Source of the DNA: Candidatus Methanocorpusculum equi
GTDB lineage: Archaea; Halobacteriota; Methanomicrobia; Methanomicrobiales; Methanocorpusculaceae
Length of the DNA: 29,347 nucleotides
Direction: 5' to 3'
NCBI GenBank assembly: GCA_018065685.1
Contig: JAGHSU010000090.1
Location: 1-29,347 of the forward strand
The notes beneath the pieces are model-generated. The model saw only the letters and a program-made list of their open reading frames with translations. It searched no databases and was not told where the DNA came from. A program made the translations under genes and the position numbers. Positions 1 to 6,878 of this stretch are shown here, piece after piece. The first letter of the stretch is position 1; every line of letters begins with the position of its first letter.

Positions 1-986
1 CCTGATGCGATGTAGGATATGAATGAGACATCCTCGTCTTTTAAGTAGTCGTACATCCGTTCAAACATCGTAGGAACACAGGGAACGGTATCCACACGCT
101 CCTTCAGGATAATCTTTGCACAGCTTTTTGCATCGAATTCCGGCATCAGAATCTGCCGCATACCACCGCAGAGCGGCTGATGGATGACCATACAGAAACC
201 GAATGCATGGAAGACCGGGAGGAAGGATAAAAATGCCATTCCGACATGCGGACGGTTATTGAACTTTAAAACCATCATGTCGGTGGTGCTCACGTTGATT
301 GATTCATTGGTAAGCATCACTCCTTTCGGTTCTCCGGTTGTGCCTCCTGTGTACATTATTGCTGCAACGTCTTCCGGCTGTACTGTATCTTCGGGGAGCT
401 TTCCGCCGTTATCAAGGAATTTTCTGCCGGATTTAACAAGGTCGGTCCATTCTGCAGCATTTGATGCTTTTGCAGCACCGTGGAACTTTAAGAGTTTAAA
501 TCCGGCGCGCATTCCGGCCCCTTTGGGACCGCCGGGGAAGTAGGAGGGGATTCTGCAGCGGATGACTTTTGCTCCGATTCCTTCACACATTCCTTCGTTT
601 CCTTCGAAGGCGAGGATGAATCTGCTGTCGGTTAATTTTACGCAGTGTTCCAGTTCGGCACGGGTGGATAAGGGATGGACAAGGTTGCAGACTGCACCTA
701 TGCGGTTTATTGAGTACACTGCCATTACACACTGCGGAATATTGGGGAGGAAGATGGTTACAAAGTCTCCTTTTTTTACGCCAATCTGTACCAGCCCTGC
801 GGCAAACGCATCGATGTCGCGGATGAACTGACCGTAGGTTATGCGGTTTCCGAAGTACCAGATTGCTTCTGCTTTCTCCGATGCATGGCGTGCGCCGTAG
901 CTTACTATCGAATAGAGCGATCGGAGGTCTTCTTTTGTAAAATCATATTGTGTAATTGCCGGATTCCGATATACTTTGTCTTTCAT
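1..986 (-). CDS. AMP-dependent acyl-CoA synthetase (ANL superfamily), C-terminus beyond window
   Basis: The first 328 or so codons of an acyl-adenylate-forming enzyme; it runs off the left edge with no stop. It should activate a carboxylic acid with ATP to an acyl-AMP and then to the CoA thioester. The ATP-binding P-loop motif YTGGTTGEPKG lies at about residues 212-222, followed by the PVFHAFGF region typical of medium/long-chain acyl-CoA ligases (class I adenylate-forming). Its start, beginning MKDKVYRNP, differs from the usual acetyl-CoA synthetase N-terminus, so a fatty or aromatic acid ligase is more likely than Acs; the substrate cannot be fixed from this part. The start is the ATG at 984-986. 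A TATA-like stretch at 1038-1047 lies about 55 bases before it. Family assignment is firm, substrate unknown. Confidence 0.9.
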   Translation of the reverse strand, partial: MKDKVYRNPAITQYDFTKEDLRSLYSIVSYGARHASEKAEAIWYFGNRITYGQFIRDIDAFAAGLVQIGVKKGDFVTIFLPNIPQCVMAVYSINRIGAVCNLVHPLSTRAELEHCVKLTDSRFILAFEGNEGMCEGIGAKVIRCRIPSYFPGGPKGAGMRAGFKLLKFHGAAKASNAAEWTDLVKSGRKFLDNGGKLPEDTVQPEDVAAIMYTGGTTGEPKGVMLTNESINVSTTDMMVLKFNNRPHVGMAFLSFLPVFHAFGFCMVIHQPLCGGMRQILMPEFDAKSCAKIILKERVDTVPCVPTMFERMYDYLKDEDVSFISYIAS

Positions 987-1037
987 TTTACCATCTCGAT
1001 ATTGTATATTACAGTTACCTCATATATCAGTCTGAAA

Positions 1038-1047
1038 ATAATAAATA
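1038..1047 (-). promoter_or_regulatory. candidate TATA box of the acyl-CoA synthetase gene
   Basis: On the minus strand this reads TATTTATTAT, about 55 bases before the start codon at 986. That would place transcription start near 1015 and give a leader of about 30 nt. The rest of the 133-bp gap to the GTPase gene shows nothing else recognisable. Assigned by eye only. Confidence 0.4.
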
Positions 1048-1119
1048 CCCTGCGGTCGAAATGACACAGTTCTGCCGGAAAATAGTCCGGGTGCGGCAGA
1101 AACTGTTTAATTTAAGCGT

Positions 1120-2235
1120 TCAGAGTTTGGTAACGATTGTTACGATATCTCCGTCTGCCACCTCATGCTGCAGACCCACTTTTGCCGCATCATGTTTTAC
1201 AGAAGGCCCCCAGATTTTTGCATACCGGAACTGATCAACAAAATCGCGGTGAAGACGTCTGCAGATGTCTTCAATCTTTGTCCCTTTGCGCATAATCATC
1301 GGTTCATCCATGTCCGCTTCATGTCCGTAGGGTTTTAAATAAATCCGGACAAACCCTAAGTGGTCATAGATTGCATCCTGAAGTTTGTCGATGTTGTACG
1401 TGGCGTGTGCGGAAATCATGATGGGGTCTACCCCGTACTTCTCCCGCATATGTGTCTCCACCTCTTTTCGCTGCTCCGGGGTAATCAGGTCCACTTTGTT
1501 GATAGCAATGAATGCGGGGATGTACATGCGGTTTCCCATCATCGCATCAACAATGTCATCCTGGGTAATGTCTTTTCCGCGGCAGAGAACATCCGCGTTC
1601 ATAATTTTGTTTTCGGCGAGGATTGCGCGCACCTCCTCGATGTTTACCCGTGATGCCCCGACTGTGTGCAGGTGAACACCCCCTGCTGTTGTCTTTTTAA
1701 TCGTGATATCGGGTTTTGGACGGTTGATTCTGATGCCTGAATCATAGAGCTCGCGCATCAGAACATCCACATGCACCGCGTTGAAGACATCACCTAAGAT
1801 GACAATTACATCTGCGGTTCTGACAACGGCGATGACTTCCTTCCCGCGTCCTTTTCCCATCGCAGCGCCGGCAATAAGTCCGGGGATATCCAGAATCTGA
1901 ATTTTTGCCCCTTTATACTCCATCAGCCCCGGGACAACCGTAAGTGTGGTAAAAGCATACGCTCCGGTTTCACTTTCGGCACCTGTTAAGCGGTTGAGAA
2001 GAGTTGATTTACCAACCGACGGGAAGCCCACCAGAACTACAGTTCCGTCTCCGCTTTTTTTGACCGCGTACCCTTCGCCGCCGCCTACTGATTTGATGGC
2101 GCGCATTACAGCGTCATCTTTTAACTTGGCAATCTTTGCCTTCAGCCGCCCGATGTGCTGCGAGGTTGCCTTGTTGTATTTTGTATTTCTGATCTCGTCT
2201 TCGAGTGCGCGTATTTCGTCTTCTATTCCGGGCAT
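1120..2235 (-). CDS. DRG/Obg-family GTPase with C-terminal TGS domain
   Basis: A 371-residue archaeal member of the developmentally regulated GTP-binding (DRG) group, ribosome-associated translation GTPases. It opens with a charged helical segment (about 1-45). The G domain follows: G1 GFPSVGKST at 70-78, FTTLT switch region near 95-99, DIPG (G3) at 116-119 and NKVD (G4) at 246-249. An S5D2L-like insert lies between G3 and G4, and the last ~75 residues form a TGS domain ending in GDIVTIVTKL. Length is normal for archaeal DRG (about 365-370). It is monocistronic and divergent from the two tRNA genes, with an AT-rich promoter at 2265-2278. All G motifs are intact, so it should be active. Confidence 0.95.
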   Translation of the reverse strand: MPGIEDEIRALEDEIRNTKYNKATSQHIGRLKAKIAKLKDDAVMRAIKSVGGGEGYAVKKSGDGTVVLVGFPSVGKSTLLNRLTGAESETGAYAFTTLTVVPGLMEYKGAKIQILDIPGLIAGAAMGKGRGKEVIAVVRTADVIVILGDVFNAVHVDVLMRELYDSGIRINRPKPDITIKKTTAGGVHLHTVGASRVNIEEVRAILAENKIMNADVLCRGKDITQDDIVDAMMGNRMYIPAFIAINKVDLITPEQRKEVETHMREKYGVDPIMISAHATYNIDKLQDAIYDHLGFVRIYLKPYGHEADMDEPMIMRKGTKIEDICRRLHRDFVDQFRYAKIWGPSVKHDAAKVGLQHEVADGDIVTIVTKL

Positions 2236-2264
2236 GATGTTTGTGTCTATATTTATTGGTGCTC

Positions 2265-2278
2265 GTATTAAATAAATA
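2265..2278 (-). promoter_or_regulatory. candidate TATA box of the DRG GTPase gene
   Basis: Minus-strand TATTTATTTAATAC centred about 36 bases before the start codon at 2235, giving a predicted leader of roughly 10 nt. It faces away from the tRNA promoter at 2306-2319, so the 112-bp gap is a divergent promoter region. Confidence 0.45.
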
Positions 2279-2305
2279 GCTGTGAATCGTCCGCCACTTT
2301 ACGTC

Positions 2306-2319
2306 AAATATAAATACTG
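2306..2319 (+). promoter_or_regulatory. candidate TATA box for the tRNA-Glu/tRNA-Met pair
   Basis: AAATATAAATACTG centred about 36 bases before the mature 5' end of tRNA-Glu, which fits a transcription start near 2338-2340 and a short 5' leader. A second AT-rich stretch, TTATATAAC near 2330, lies too close to the tRNA to be the TATA box if the leader is short. Confidence 0.5.
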
Positions 2320-2347
2320 AGGTGTCCAATTATATAACGCAATTTGT

Positions 2348-2420
2348 GCTGACATAGTGTAGTGGCCAATCATGCCGGCCTCTCACGCCGGCTACTGGGG
2401 TTCGAATCCCCATGTCAGCA
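2348..2420 (+). tRNA. tRNA-Glu (anticodon CTC)
   Basis: A complete 73-nt cloverleaf. The acceptor stem GCTGACA/TGTCAGC pairs perfectly, with discriminator A at 2420. The anticodon stem CCGGC/GCCGG closes loop CTCTCAC, giving anticodon CTC (reads GAG). The T-arm holds GGTTCGAATCC. The D-arm GTGTAGTGG followed by CCAATCATG is typical of archaeal tRNA-Glu. No CCA is encoded and no intron is present. It is probably co-transcribed with the initiator tRNA 25 nt downstream. Confidence 0.95.
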
Positions 2421-2445
2421 TGTCTCGATGAGACTGATTTTTTGA

Positions 2446-2520
2446 AGCGAGGTGGGGTAGTCAGGAGATCCCGACGGGCTCATAACCCGTAGACCAATGG
2501 TTCAAATCCATTCCTCGCTA
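2446..2520 (+). tRNA. initiator tRNA-Met (anticodon CAT)
   Basis: A complete 75-nt cloverleaf. The acceptor stem AGCGAGG/CCTCGCT begins with the A1-U72 pair typical of archaeal and eukaryotic initiators. The anticodon stem is ACGGG/CCCGT around loop CTCATAA, so it carries the three G-C pairs that mark initiator tRNA. The T-stem AATGG/CCATT is intact, with loop TTCAAAT. No promoter is visible in the 25-nt spacer after tRNA-Glu. A T-rich run at 2521-2550 follows, probably the terminator. Confidence 0.95.
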
Positions 2521-2550
2521 TTCTGTATCTATTTCTTTTTTCTTTTCTAC
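2521..2550 (+). terminator. T-rich terminator after the tRNA pair
   Basis: Immediately after tRNA-Met the plus strand has several T-runs (ATTTCTTTTTTCTTTTC). Archaeal RNA polymerase terminates at such T-rich tracts without a required hairpin. It is also just beyond the end of the converging peptidase gene. Confidence 0.5.
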
Positions 2551-2595
2551 GCATATCATACAGATCTCTTTTGCCCTGATGGTCAGACAGTCCGG

Positions 2596-3348
2596 TTAAA
2601 GTATCAGTCCGAGTATTATATCAACGACAGAGACTCCGAAGAGTGCAAAGATGAATCCGATGGTTAAGGGAAGAAGGAGCGGAATCCCGAATGATATCCA
2701 GATTATATCGCACTTCGCATATCGGGCAATTTCTGCCGCATAGGTGTCCGGGTGTTCACGGAGGACTTTTATCATGACAGGTGTCTGATGTTTCAGCGCG
2801 GAAGCGTGGGTGCCGCGTTTCATTCGTGTTTTTATGATTCCCTGTTCGGTTTCTGTTACTTCCTCAGCGATAAACCCGTGGTATTTCAGGATGGAGTCCC
2901 CGCGCACCGGAATTCCTGAGCACATCAGTGAAAGGGGGCCGCGGTTTTTTCTGACGATATTATAGATAAGACAGATGACTGCGAAAAGAAGGACAAGGAC
3001 TCCTGCATTAACAAGCGATGATACAGCAAGAGAGGGAAAAATATATGCTGCAAACGGGGTCACAGGAACCGCGACGGAAAGCAGAATGAGGGCTTTTGCA
3101 TCGGCTTTTCCAAACAGGCCGAAAAATACGAAGGCTGCCATGAGTGCCGCAAAAACCAGGGAGATGATGAGAACCGGAAGTTTTTCCGGAAGGGGATCCG
3201 CCCAGTAGATGATAACACAGATTAATCCTGCAGCTGCTGCCGGGTACCATGTCACTCGGTAAACACTGCGGTCCTTAATGTCCTGTATTGAAGCTATAAT
3301 AAACGTAATCAGGACTGCAGCTGCGGAGATGGCCAGGGGGAGTATCAT
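2596..3348 (-). CDS. A24-family prepilin/prearchaellin peptidase
   Basis: A 250-residue polytopic membrane protein resembling archaeal class III signal peptidases (FlaK/PibD/EppA group), which cleave the positively charged leader of archaellins and type IV pilin-like proteins at the cytoplasmic face. The two catalytic aspartates of the A24 family appear as D23 in IQDIKDRSV and D83 in GKADAKAL (family motif GxxD). Hydrophobic segments lie at about 3-20, 35-50, 58-78, 86-103, 108-126 and 218-245. The gene stands alone, with no pilin or archaellin neighbours, so its substrates cannot be named from context. The start ATG at 3346-3348 lacks an obvious ribosome site, and the TATA-like box at 3377-3387 would give a near-leaderless transcript. 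Confidence 0.85.
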   Translation of the reverse strand: MILPLAISAAAVLITFIIASIQDIKDRSVYRVTWYPAAAAGLICVIIYWADPLPEKLPVLIISLVFAALMAAFVFFGLFGKADAKALILLSVAVPVTPFAAYIFPSLAVSSLVNAGVLVLLFAVICLIYNIVRKNRGPLSLMCSGIPVRGDSILKYHGFIAEEVTETEQGIIKTRMKRGTHASALKHQTPVMIKVLREHPDTYAAEIARYAKCDIIWISFGIPLLLPLTIGFIFALFGVSVVDIILGLIL

Positions 3349-3376
3349 TTTTCCGGTATGTGTTTTTTACTTTGAG

Positions 3377-3387
3377 ATATTTATTAT
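3377..3387 (-). promoter_or_regulatory. candidate TATA box of the A24 peptidase gene
   Basis: Minus-strand ATAATAAATAT, centred 34 bases before the start at 3348. The predicted leader is only about 8 nt. Confidence 0.45.
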
Positions 3388-3477
3388 TTCGTGTTGTATT
3401 TTCTGATATGCTGTGTACAGAGGAAAAGCGGGCAGATATGGTAAGATAAGGGAAACTATCATAACTGAGGAAAACAA

Positions 3478-3489
3478 ATAATTAATTAT
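3478..3489. promoter_or_regulatory. 12-bp perfect palindrome before the MNT gene (candidate operator)
   Basis: ATAATTAATTAT is its own reverse complement and ends two bases before the ATG at 3492. Toxin-antitoxin operons are commonly autoregulated at such sites. AT-only palindromes also arise by chance near archaeal promoters, so the assignment is tentative. Confidence 0.35.
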
Positions 3490-3491
3490 CA

Positions 3492-3806
3492 ATGGACGGG
3501 TATGCCAGTATTAAGGAGACTGTCGTTCGGACTTTATGCGAAAAACTGCCTGAGATACGTGAGCGTTTTGGTGTGGAAACAATAGGTGTTTTCGGATCCG
3601 TTTCCCGCGGGGAGGACACCGAGGAAAGTGATGTTGACATCCTCTTCTCATTCCGTGAGGGTGCAGTGTCACTGGACAGATTTTTAGACCTTGCCGAGTA
3701 TCTGGAATCTATTTTCCTCAAAAAAGTTGATCTCATCCCTGAGGATGGAATACACCCGCGTATTATGCAGACGATACAAAATGAGGTGATCTGGGCACAT
3801 GCCTGA
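3492..3806 (+). CDS. MNT-type minimal nucleotidyltransferase (HEPN/MNT antitoxin)
   Basis: A 104-residue small nucleotidyltransferase of the Pol-beta superfamily. The signature is GVFGSVSRGE at about 32-41 followed by ESDVDI at 45-50, with catalytic aspartates D47 and D49. In HEPN/MNT modules this protein is usually the antitoxin, which adds AMP residues to the HEPN ribonuclease. The last codons overlap the next reading frame by 8 bp, the usual coupled arrangement, but that partner is only a 39-codon fragment. All signature residues are present, so the MNT protein may be active even without its own HEPN partner. Confidence 0.88.
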   Translation: MDGYASIKETVVRTLCEKLPEIRERFGVETIGVFGSVSRGEDTEESDVDILFSFREGAVSLDRFLDLAEYLESIFLKKVDLIPEDGIHPRIMQTIQNEVIWAHA

Positions 3807-3918
3807 AACAGGGCCGCACGATAATGATTATCTGCACCATATTGCCGATGAACTTGAATTTCTTCTGCGGATGAAAACGAGGCAGAGCCGCTCTATCAGG
3901 CAATTCTCCCCCTCATAA
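3799..3918 (+). pseudogene. truncated HEPN-domain (DUF86-like) toxin remnant
   Basis: A 39-codon frame starts inside the end of the MNT gene (ATG 3799-3801) and stops at 3916-3918. Its first ~25 residues (DNDYLHHIADELEFLLRMK) look like the first helix of a HEPN/HepT protein, which is normally about 110-120 residues. After about base 3870 a different frame reads ENEAEPLYQAILPLIK to a stop at 3921-3923, which could be the C-terminal end of the same protein. An internal deletion with frameshift would explain both. The catalytic RxxxxH motif of HEPN RNases is absent. The family call rests on position and a short segment, so it is moderate. Confidence 0.55.
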
Positions 3919-3964
3919 AATAATCTGAGCGGTCTTTATCATCTCCCACACCAAATACATAAGT

Positions 3965-4765
3965 ATGCGTACACTCTCCTTTCCTCTTGTATCCCTCGGC
4001 TCCGATGCAGAACTCCTGCCGGACACAGCAGATATAGCAGAGTGGATAGCAAAGATAAAAGGAAATGAAGCAGATTTTATCAGCTATGAAACCGATACAC
4101 TGCTTCAGGCACAGCATCCTGCAGTATCATACCCTGCAGCAGGAGGGGCATTTTATACACCCAGGCTGTATGAAGTATTCGGGATAAAGGATACTCTCCT
4201 TTCAAATGCACCGGAACTCAATATCTCCGTGGTTGCAGGAGATATCAGACTGGTGAAATGCACCGCAAAAAAGTCAGGATTCGGTCAGTTCAGGTTCAGC
4301 CTTGTATCTCCCCTCTCCCTCGAATATACGGACAGATATTATCATGATGCGGAAGAAGCAAATGAGGCACTCGTACGCGCATACTCTACGCTCTGCCGGG
4401 AGATGAGGGACCTTGGCGTGTCAGGTGCTGTCATTTTATCAGACAGTCCGAAAGAGATTGAACTGGAACTTCTTCACGGAAACAAATATCTCTGGAGTGT
4501 CCCGGAAGAAGCGCTTGAAGACGTGCTTGAGTTCACCCGCGATGTTGTACTTCCCGCAGCTGCAGTGCCGCATCTTGAAGAGCTTTCCGACTCATATACA
4601 CTCAGAAATGTTTTCATAAAGGATGCAGATACGGCATCACTTGGAAAGGCGCTTGAAACGATTGATAAAGACCATCTGTTTACCGCAGGATACCGTGCAG
4701 CTGATGCGGAAAAGGATTACTGGAAAAAACTCTCAGAACTCCGGGTATCTGCTGAAGAGATATAA
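3965..4765 (+). CDS. unknown protein with weak cobalamin-independent methionine synthase (MetE)-like features
   Basis: A 266-residue soluble protein that I do not recognise firmly. The middle part, about 105-165 (FSLVSPLSLEYTDRYY followed by a helix and DLGVSGAVILSDSP), follows the pattern of the MetE/UROD-like barrel. There, a 'GP' strand is followed by a helix and then a strand ending in the 'DEP' motif. Here the motif reads SDSP. The zinc-binding His-x-Cys and later Cys of MetE are absent and the protein ends early. If related, it is a degenerate or substrate-binding-only member rather than a methyltransferase. It is flanked by the HEPN remnant and, convergently, by the end of the Pcc1 operon. 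The start ATG at 3965 has no clear ribosome site. Confidence 0.5.
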   Translation: MRTLSFPLVSLGSDAELLPDTADIAEWIAKIKGNEADFISYETDTLLQAQHPAVSYPAAGGAFYTPRLYEVFGIKDTLLSNAPELNISVVAGDIRLVKCTAKKSGFGQFRFSLVSPLSLEYTDRYYHDAEEANEALVRAYSTLCREMRDLGVSGAVILSDSPKEIELELLHGNKYLWSVPEEALEDVLEFTRDVVLPAAAVPHLEELSDSYTLRNVFIKDADTASLGKALETIDKDHLFTAGYRAADAEKDYWKKLSELRVSAEEI

Positions 4766-4840
4766 ATTCAATCTCCGAAAAAAGAGATGGCGAGAGGGGG
4801 ACAGTTTCACCGGTGGTTTCGCACGGGTATGCGGGGTATC

Positions 4841-5089
4841 TTACAGCGCAAATATTTCCGATGAAACTGATATCAGGCGAATCCACATGTTAACTGATGC
4901 CCGCATGGCAGATACATCCTCTGCCTGAATTTTCAGGATGAGGCGTGCTCCTTCCTTTTCAAGTACAACAAATGATTTTTCCCCGGGGTCACTTCCAGTC
5001 TCGGGAAGGAGTACTTCGTATATTTTTTCCGCGTCGGGTGTTTCGAAAATAAATTCCGCGGAATGATTCATTTCAGATACTGCGGTCAT
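4841..5089 (-). CDS. pcc1: KEOPS complex subunit Pcc1
   Basis: An 82-residue protein of the Pcc1/CTAG family. It is the small dimerising subunit of the KEOPS complex (Kae1-Bud32-Cgi121-Pcc1), which makes the t6A37 modification of ANN-decoding tRNAs. It shows the fold pattern beta-beta-alpha, then LILKIQAEDVSAMRASVNMWIRLI near the end, where the long C-terminal helix binds Kae1. Length is normal for archaeal Pcc1 (75-90). It is the last gene of the proteasome/ribosome cluster, and its ATG directly abuts the TAA of the Brix gene (TAAATG), so translation is probably coupled. No gene lies between it and the converging MetE-like orphan. Confidence 0.85.
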   Translation of the reverse strand: MTAVSEMNHSAEFIFETPDAEKIYEVLLPETGSDPGEKSFVVLEKEGARLILKIQAEDVSAMRASVNMWIRLISVSSEIFAL

Positions 5090-5488
5090 TTACACCATAA
5101 CCTGCAGACGATACTGCATTTTCTGCATGCCGCAGAAGCAGATTGCCCCCTCGGCGTTCAAATCCAGCGTGATTGGAACATGCGGGGACAGCAGTTTATA
5201 CAAATCAGGTTCACGTGTCAGAAATCCCTTGTAGAATACTCCGGTACGTTCTGACGGGATGATATTGGTTATCAGCATGGAAAATACGGTATTTCCGTTT
5301 CTGGTAATATCAACAACCGGACCCATACGTTTGGTGTCCGATACAAAAATAATAGAGGAATCGGCCTCTTCTATGGTGCGAAGACCTGCCTTTCCTCTCT
5401 GAACATAGGTCACTCCGAGAGCAAACGCAATTTCCTTTGCGAGTCTCCGGATTTCAACCGACGGTTTACGCGATGATGTAACAATCAT
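5090..5488 (-). CDS. Brix-domain rRNA-processing protein (archaeal Imp4-like)
   Basis: A 132-residue Brix-domain protein, shorter than the usual archaeal ~155-190. It opens with [21 protein letters not shown], matching the 'iTTSRkPs..tR.lak.l' signature of the Imp4/Brix group. The centre has the [20 protein letters not shown] strand region. In archaea this single-domain protein is thought to bind rRNA during large-subunit assembly. Its ATG overlaps the TGA of rpo12 by four bases (ATGA), so it is translationally coupled within the cluster. The short length comes from the C-terminal half; all of the core motif is present. Confidence 0.85.
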   Translation of the reverse strand: MIVTSSRKPSVEIRRLAKEIAFALGVTYVQRGKAGLRTIEEADSSIIFVSDTKRMGPVVDITRNGNTVFSMLITNIIPSERTGVFYKGFLTREPDLYKLLSPHVPITLDLNAEGAICFCGMQKMQYRLQVMV

Positions 5489-5616
5489 CGTGCTTTCAGT
5501 ACTTTTGTGCCGGCCCCGCGGGTCTTAAAGAGAATCCGATGACCGCAGTACGGACATCTTACGTTGCTGTCGATCTCCACCATCTGTTTGCAGCGGGCGC
5601 ACTTATAACTAACCAT
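5485..5616 (-). CDS. rpo12: DNA-directed RNA polymerase subunit Rpo12 (RpoP, zinc ribbon)
   Basis: A 43-residue polypeptide, the small zinc-binding subunit P/12 of archaeal RNA polymerase, which tethers Rpo3/Rpo10 in the assembly platform. Zinc ligands are C6 and C9 (CARC) and C21 and C24 (CPYC), followed by GHRILFKTR, the conserved Rpb12-type tail. The frame could extend upstream to 5775, but the start at 5614-5616 (MVSYKCARC) matches the family length and lies five bases after the eL43 stop. It overlaps the Brix gene by four bases. Confidence 0.95.
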   Translation of the reverse strand: MVSYKCARCKQMVEIDSNVRCPYCGHRILFKTRGAGTKVLKAR

Positions 5617-5621
5617 CTGAC

Positions 5622-5906
5622 TTATGCTCCCTTCGTCTCGATAGTGCGAAGGACAATTTTCATTGAGGGTGTTTCGGGTGCGTATGCTCCGCCTGCGAAC
5701 TTGTATCCGCATTTCTTGCATTCCCAGATGCCTGTTCCGACACGTTTTACTGCAACGGTGTCGCACTGCGGGCATAAGTGCTTTGCACGGGAAATCTTTT
5801 CACTCTCTGTTACAAGCTTTCGGCCGAAACGTCCGTAGCGAGGACCGAAGCGTCCGGCACTGCCGGTTACCCGTCCTTTTGCTGTGTGTTTTGTTTTTGA
5901 TGCCAT
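5622..5906 (-). CDS. rpl37ae: 50S ribosomal protein eL43 (L37Ae)
   Basis: A 94-residue large-subunit ribosomal protein. It has the basic N-terminus with [16 protein letters not shown], and the four-cysteine zinc finger C45-C48 (CPQC) and C63-C66 (CKKC) followed by GYKFAGGAY. Length is normal. In most archaea with a complete cluster, it follows rrp4-rrp41-rrp42. Here it follows SBDS across a 267-bp gap and has its own promoter-like signals: minus-strand CTATTAAATG at 5949-5958 and a GGAGAT ribosome site just before the ATG. Confidence 0.97.
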   Translation of the reverse strand: MASKTKHTAKGRVTGSAGRFGPRYGRFGRKLVTESEKISRAKHLCPQCDTVAVKRVGTGIWECKKCGYKFAGGAYAPETPSMKIVLRTIETKGA

Positions 5907-5948
5907 CTGTATATCTCCAGAATATCTATGTTAATTGGTTCTTCATTC

Positions 5949-5958
5949 ATTTAATAGT
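5949..5958 (-). promoter_or_regulatory. candidate TATA box of the eL43-rpo12-Brix-pcc1 transcript
   Basis: Minus-strand CTATTAAATG, centred about 47 bases before the eL43 start, giving a leader of about 20 nt that contains the GGAGAT ribosome site. A second candidate further up, near 6000-6014 (TATAT), cannot be excluded. Confidence 0.4.
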
Positions 5959-6141
5959 TGCGTGTGTCTCCGTCGGAGGTGCAGGAGTCAAAATTCCAGC
6001 AATATACCTTTATTTTCTCATTTCGGCTTGTTTACTGGGTTATTGTCCGGATTTTCCCCGGACATCATGAGTCTGTTTTTCCGGAGTGTGCCGGATACAT
6101 GACATGGGGCGCGCCTATGGGTTTTTGGAAGTGAGCTGAAC

Positions 6142-6147
6142 AAAAAA
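6142..6147 (-). terminator. oligo-T terminator after SBDS
   Basis: Six T on the minus strand, starting 27 bases after the SBDS stop codon. It is flanked by the inverted repeat GTGAGC (6131-6136) and GCTCAC (6172-6177). It suggests that the cluster is split into two transcripts here. Confidence 0.4.
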
Positions 6148-6173
6148 GATAATTCAGGGGTGTGCTGTACTGC

Positions 6174-6875
6174 TCACTCCAGAATCTTTAACTGGGCGTC
6201 GCCTTTTGCCGCTGCATTTGCCAGATTGAAGAACTCTTCCTGCATCCCCGCGGGGATGGTAACAACACATATCCATGAGCCGTCGTTCTGCCACTCGTTT
6301 TTCTCCATCTTAACGTATGCGGCCCCTGAGACAGCGCCGTATGCACGTGCGGCGAAGTCCATCGGAAACTTTGCGGCGATTCTGCGCTCCTCAAAGCGGA
6401 TGGGAAGAATCGGGCGAAGGGCTTTTACCGTCTCCTTTACCAGGTCATCAACCGAGCGGAACGGGTCAAAGTTCACCCTTACCTGTTCCAGGGCCAGTTC
6501 AATACGCTTTACCGGGTGCGGAAGACCGGTCTGCGGGTTTACTGCGTTCCTTGCGATATAGGTAATGACGCGGCTGCGTTTTTCTTCGGTCAGGTGCCGT
6601 CTCTGCTCGGTTGTTAAGTGGATTTCCCCTTTTACGATAATCTGCTTTGCAATCTCCTCGAAGTTTGTGGTTTTGAAAACCTTCTGCAGATCCTCGTCCG
6701 GGGATTTATCACCGTGAGAGGCATTTTCATAGACATGAAGGGCGGCTGCGGCATCTTCAATCGGAATCTCTGCACCATGGCGGATTTTATCTGCAAGTTC
6801 AGGGTCAACGAGAATCTCAAAGCAGAGACCGTGTGTTTCAAGCCGTGCACATACTGCATCATCGAGCGAAATCAT
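6174..6875 (-). CDS. ribosome maturation protein SDO1/SBDS homologue
   Basis: A 233-residue archaeal SBDS protein, normal length. The N-terminal FYSH domain (about 1-90) holds the conserved segment QKVFKTTNFEEIAKQIIVKGEIHLT and then RRHLTEEKR. Next come the helical domain II with YIARNAVNPQTGLPHPVKRIE, and a C-terminal ferredoxin-like domain. In eukaryotes SBDS works with the EF-2-like GTPase EFL1 to release eIF6 from the 60S subunit; the archaeal protein is thought to act at the same step with aEF2 and aIF6. The gene begins three bases after the psmA stop, so it is co-transcribed with the proteasome alpha subunit, as in most archaea. Confidence 0.97.
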   Translation of the reverse strand: MISLDDAVCARLETHGLCFEILVDPELADKIRHGAEIPIEDAAAALHVYENASHGDKSPDEDLQKVFKTTNFEEIAKQIIVKGEIHLTTEQRRHLTEEKRSRVITYIARNAVNPQTGLPHPVKRIELALEQVRVNFDPFRSVDDLVKETVKALRPILPIRFEERRIAAKFPMDFAARAYGAVSGAAYVKMEKNEWQNDGSWICVVTIPAGMQEEFFNLANAAAKGDAQLKILE

Positions 6876-6878
6876 ACC

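Larger units (their letters stand above)
5907..6173. other. 267-bp gap where exosome genes usually sit; promoter and terminator signals only
   Basis: I find no coding frame on the minus strand here longer than a few codons. It holds a T-run on the minus strand (6142-6147) just after the SBDS stop, probably a terminator. An inverted repeat GTCCGG/CCGGAC lies at 6045-6050/6058-6063. A candidate TATA box CTATTAAATG lies at 5949-5958 before eL43. In other archaea rrp4, rrp41 and rrp42 occupy this spot; no remnant is recognisable. Confidence 0.7.

Noticed and set aside
1360..1675. Plus-strand frames within the DRG GTPase (1360-1653, 1385-1675)
   Set aside because: They are antisense to a well-supported GTPase and have no recognisable domain.
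5617..5775. N-terminal extension of Rpo12 up to 5775
   Set aside because: The extra frame lies inside eL43 and is basic nonsense; the 43-residue form with MVSYKCARC matches the family.
6045..6063. GTCCGG/CCGGAC hairpin as a small RNA gene in the exosome gap
   Set aside because: There is a single 6-bp stem without conserved motif or clear promoter; not enough to call an RNA.
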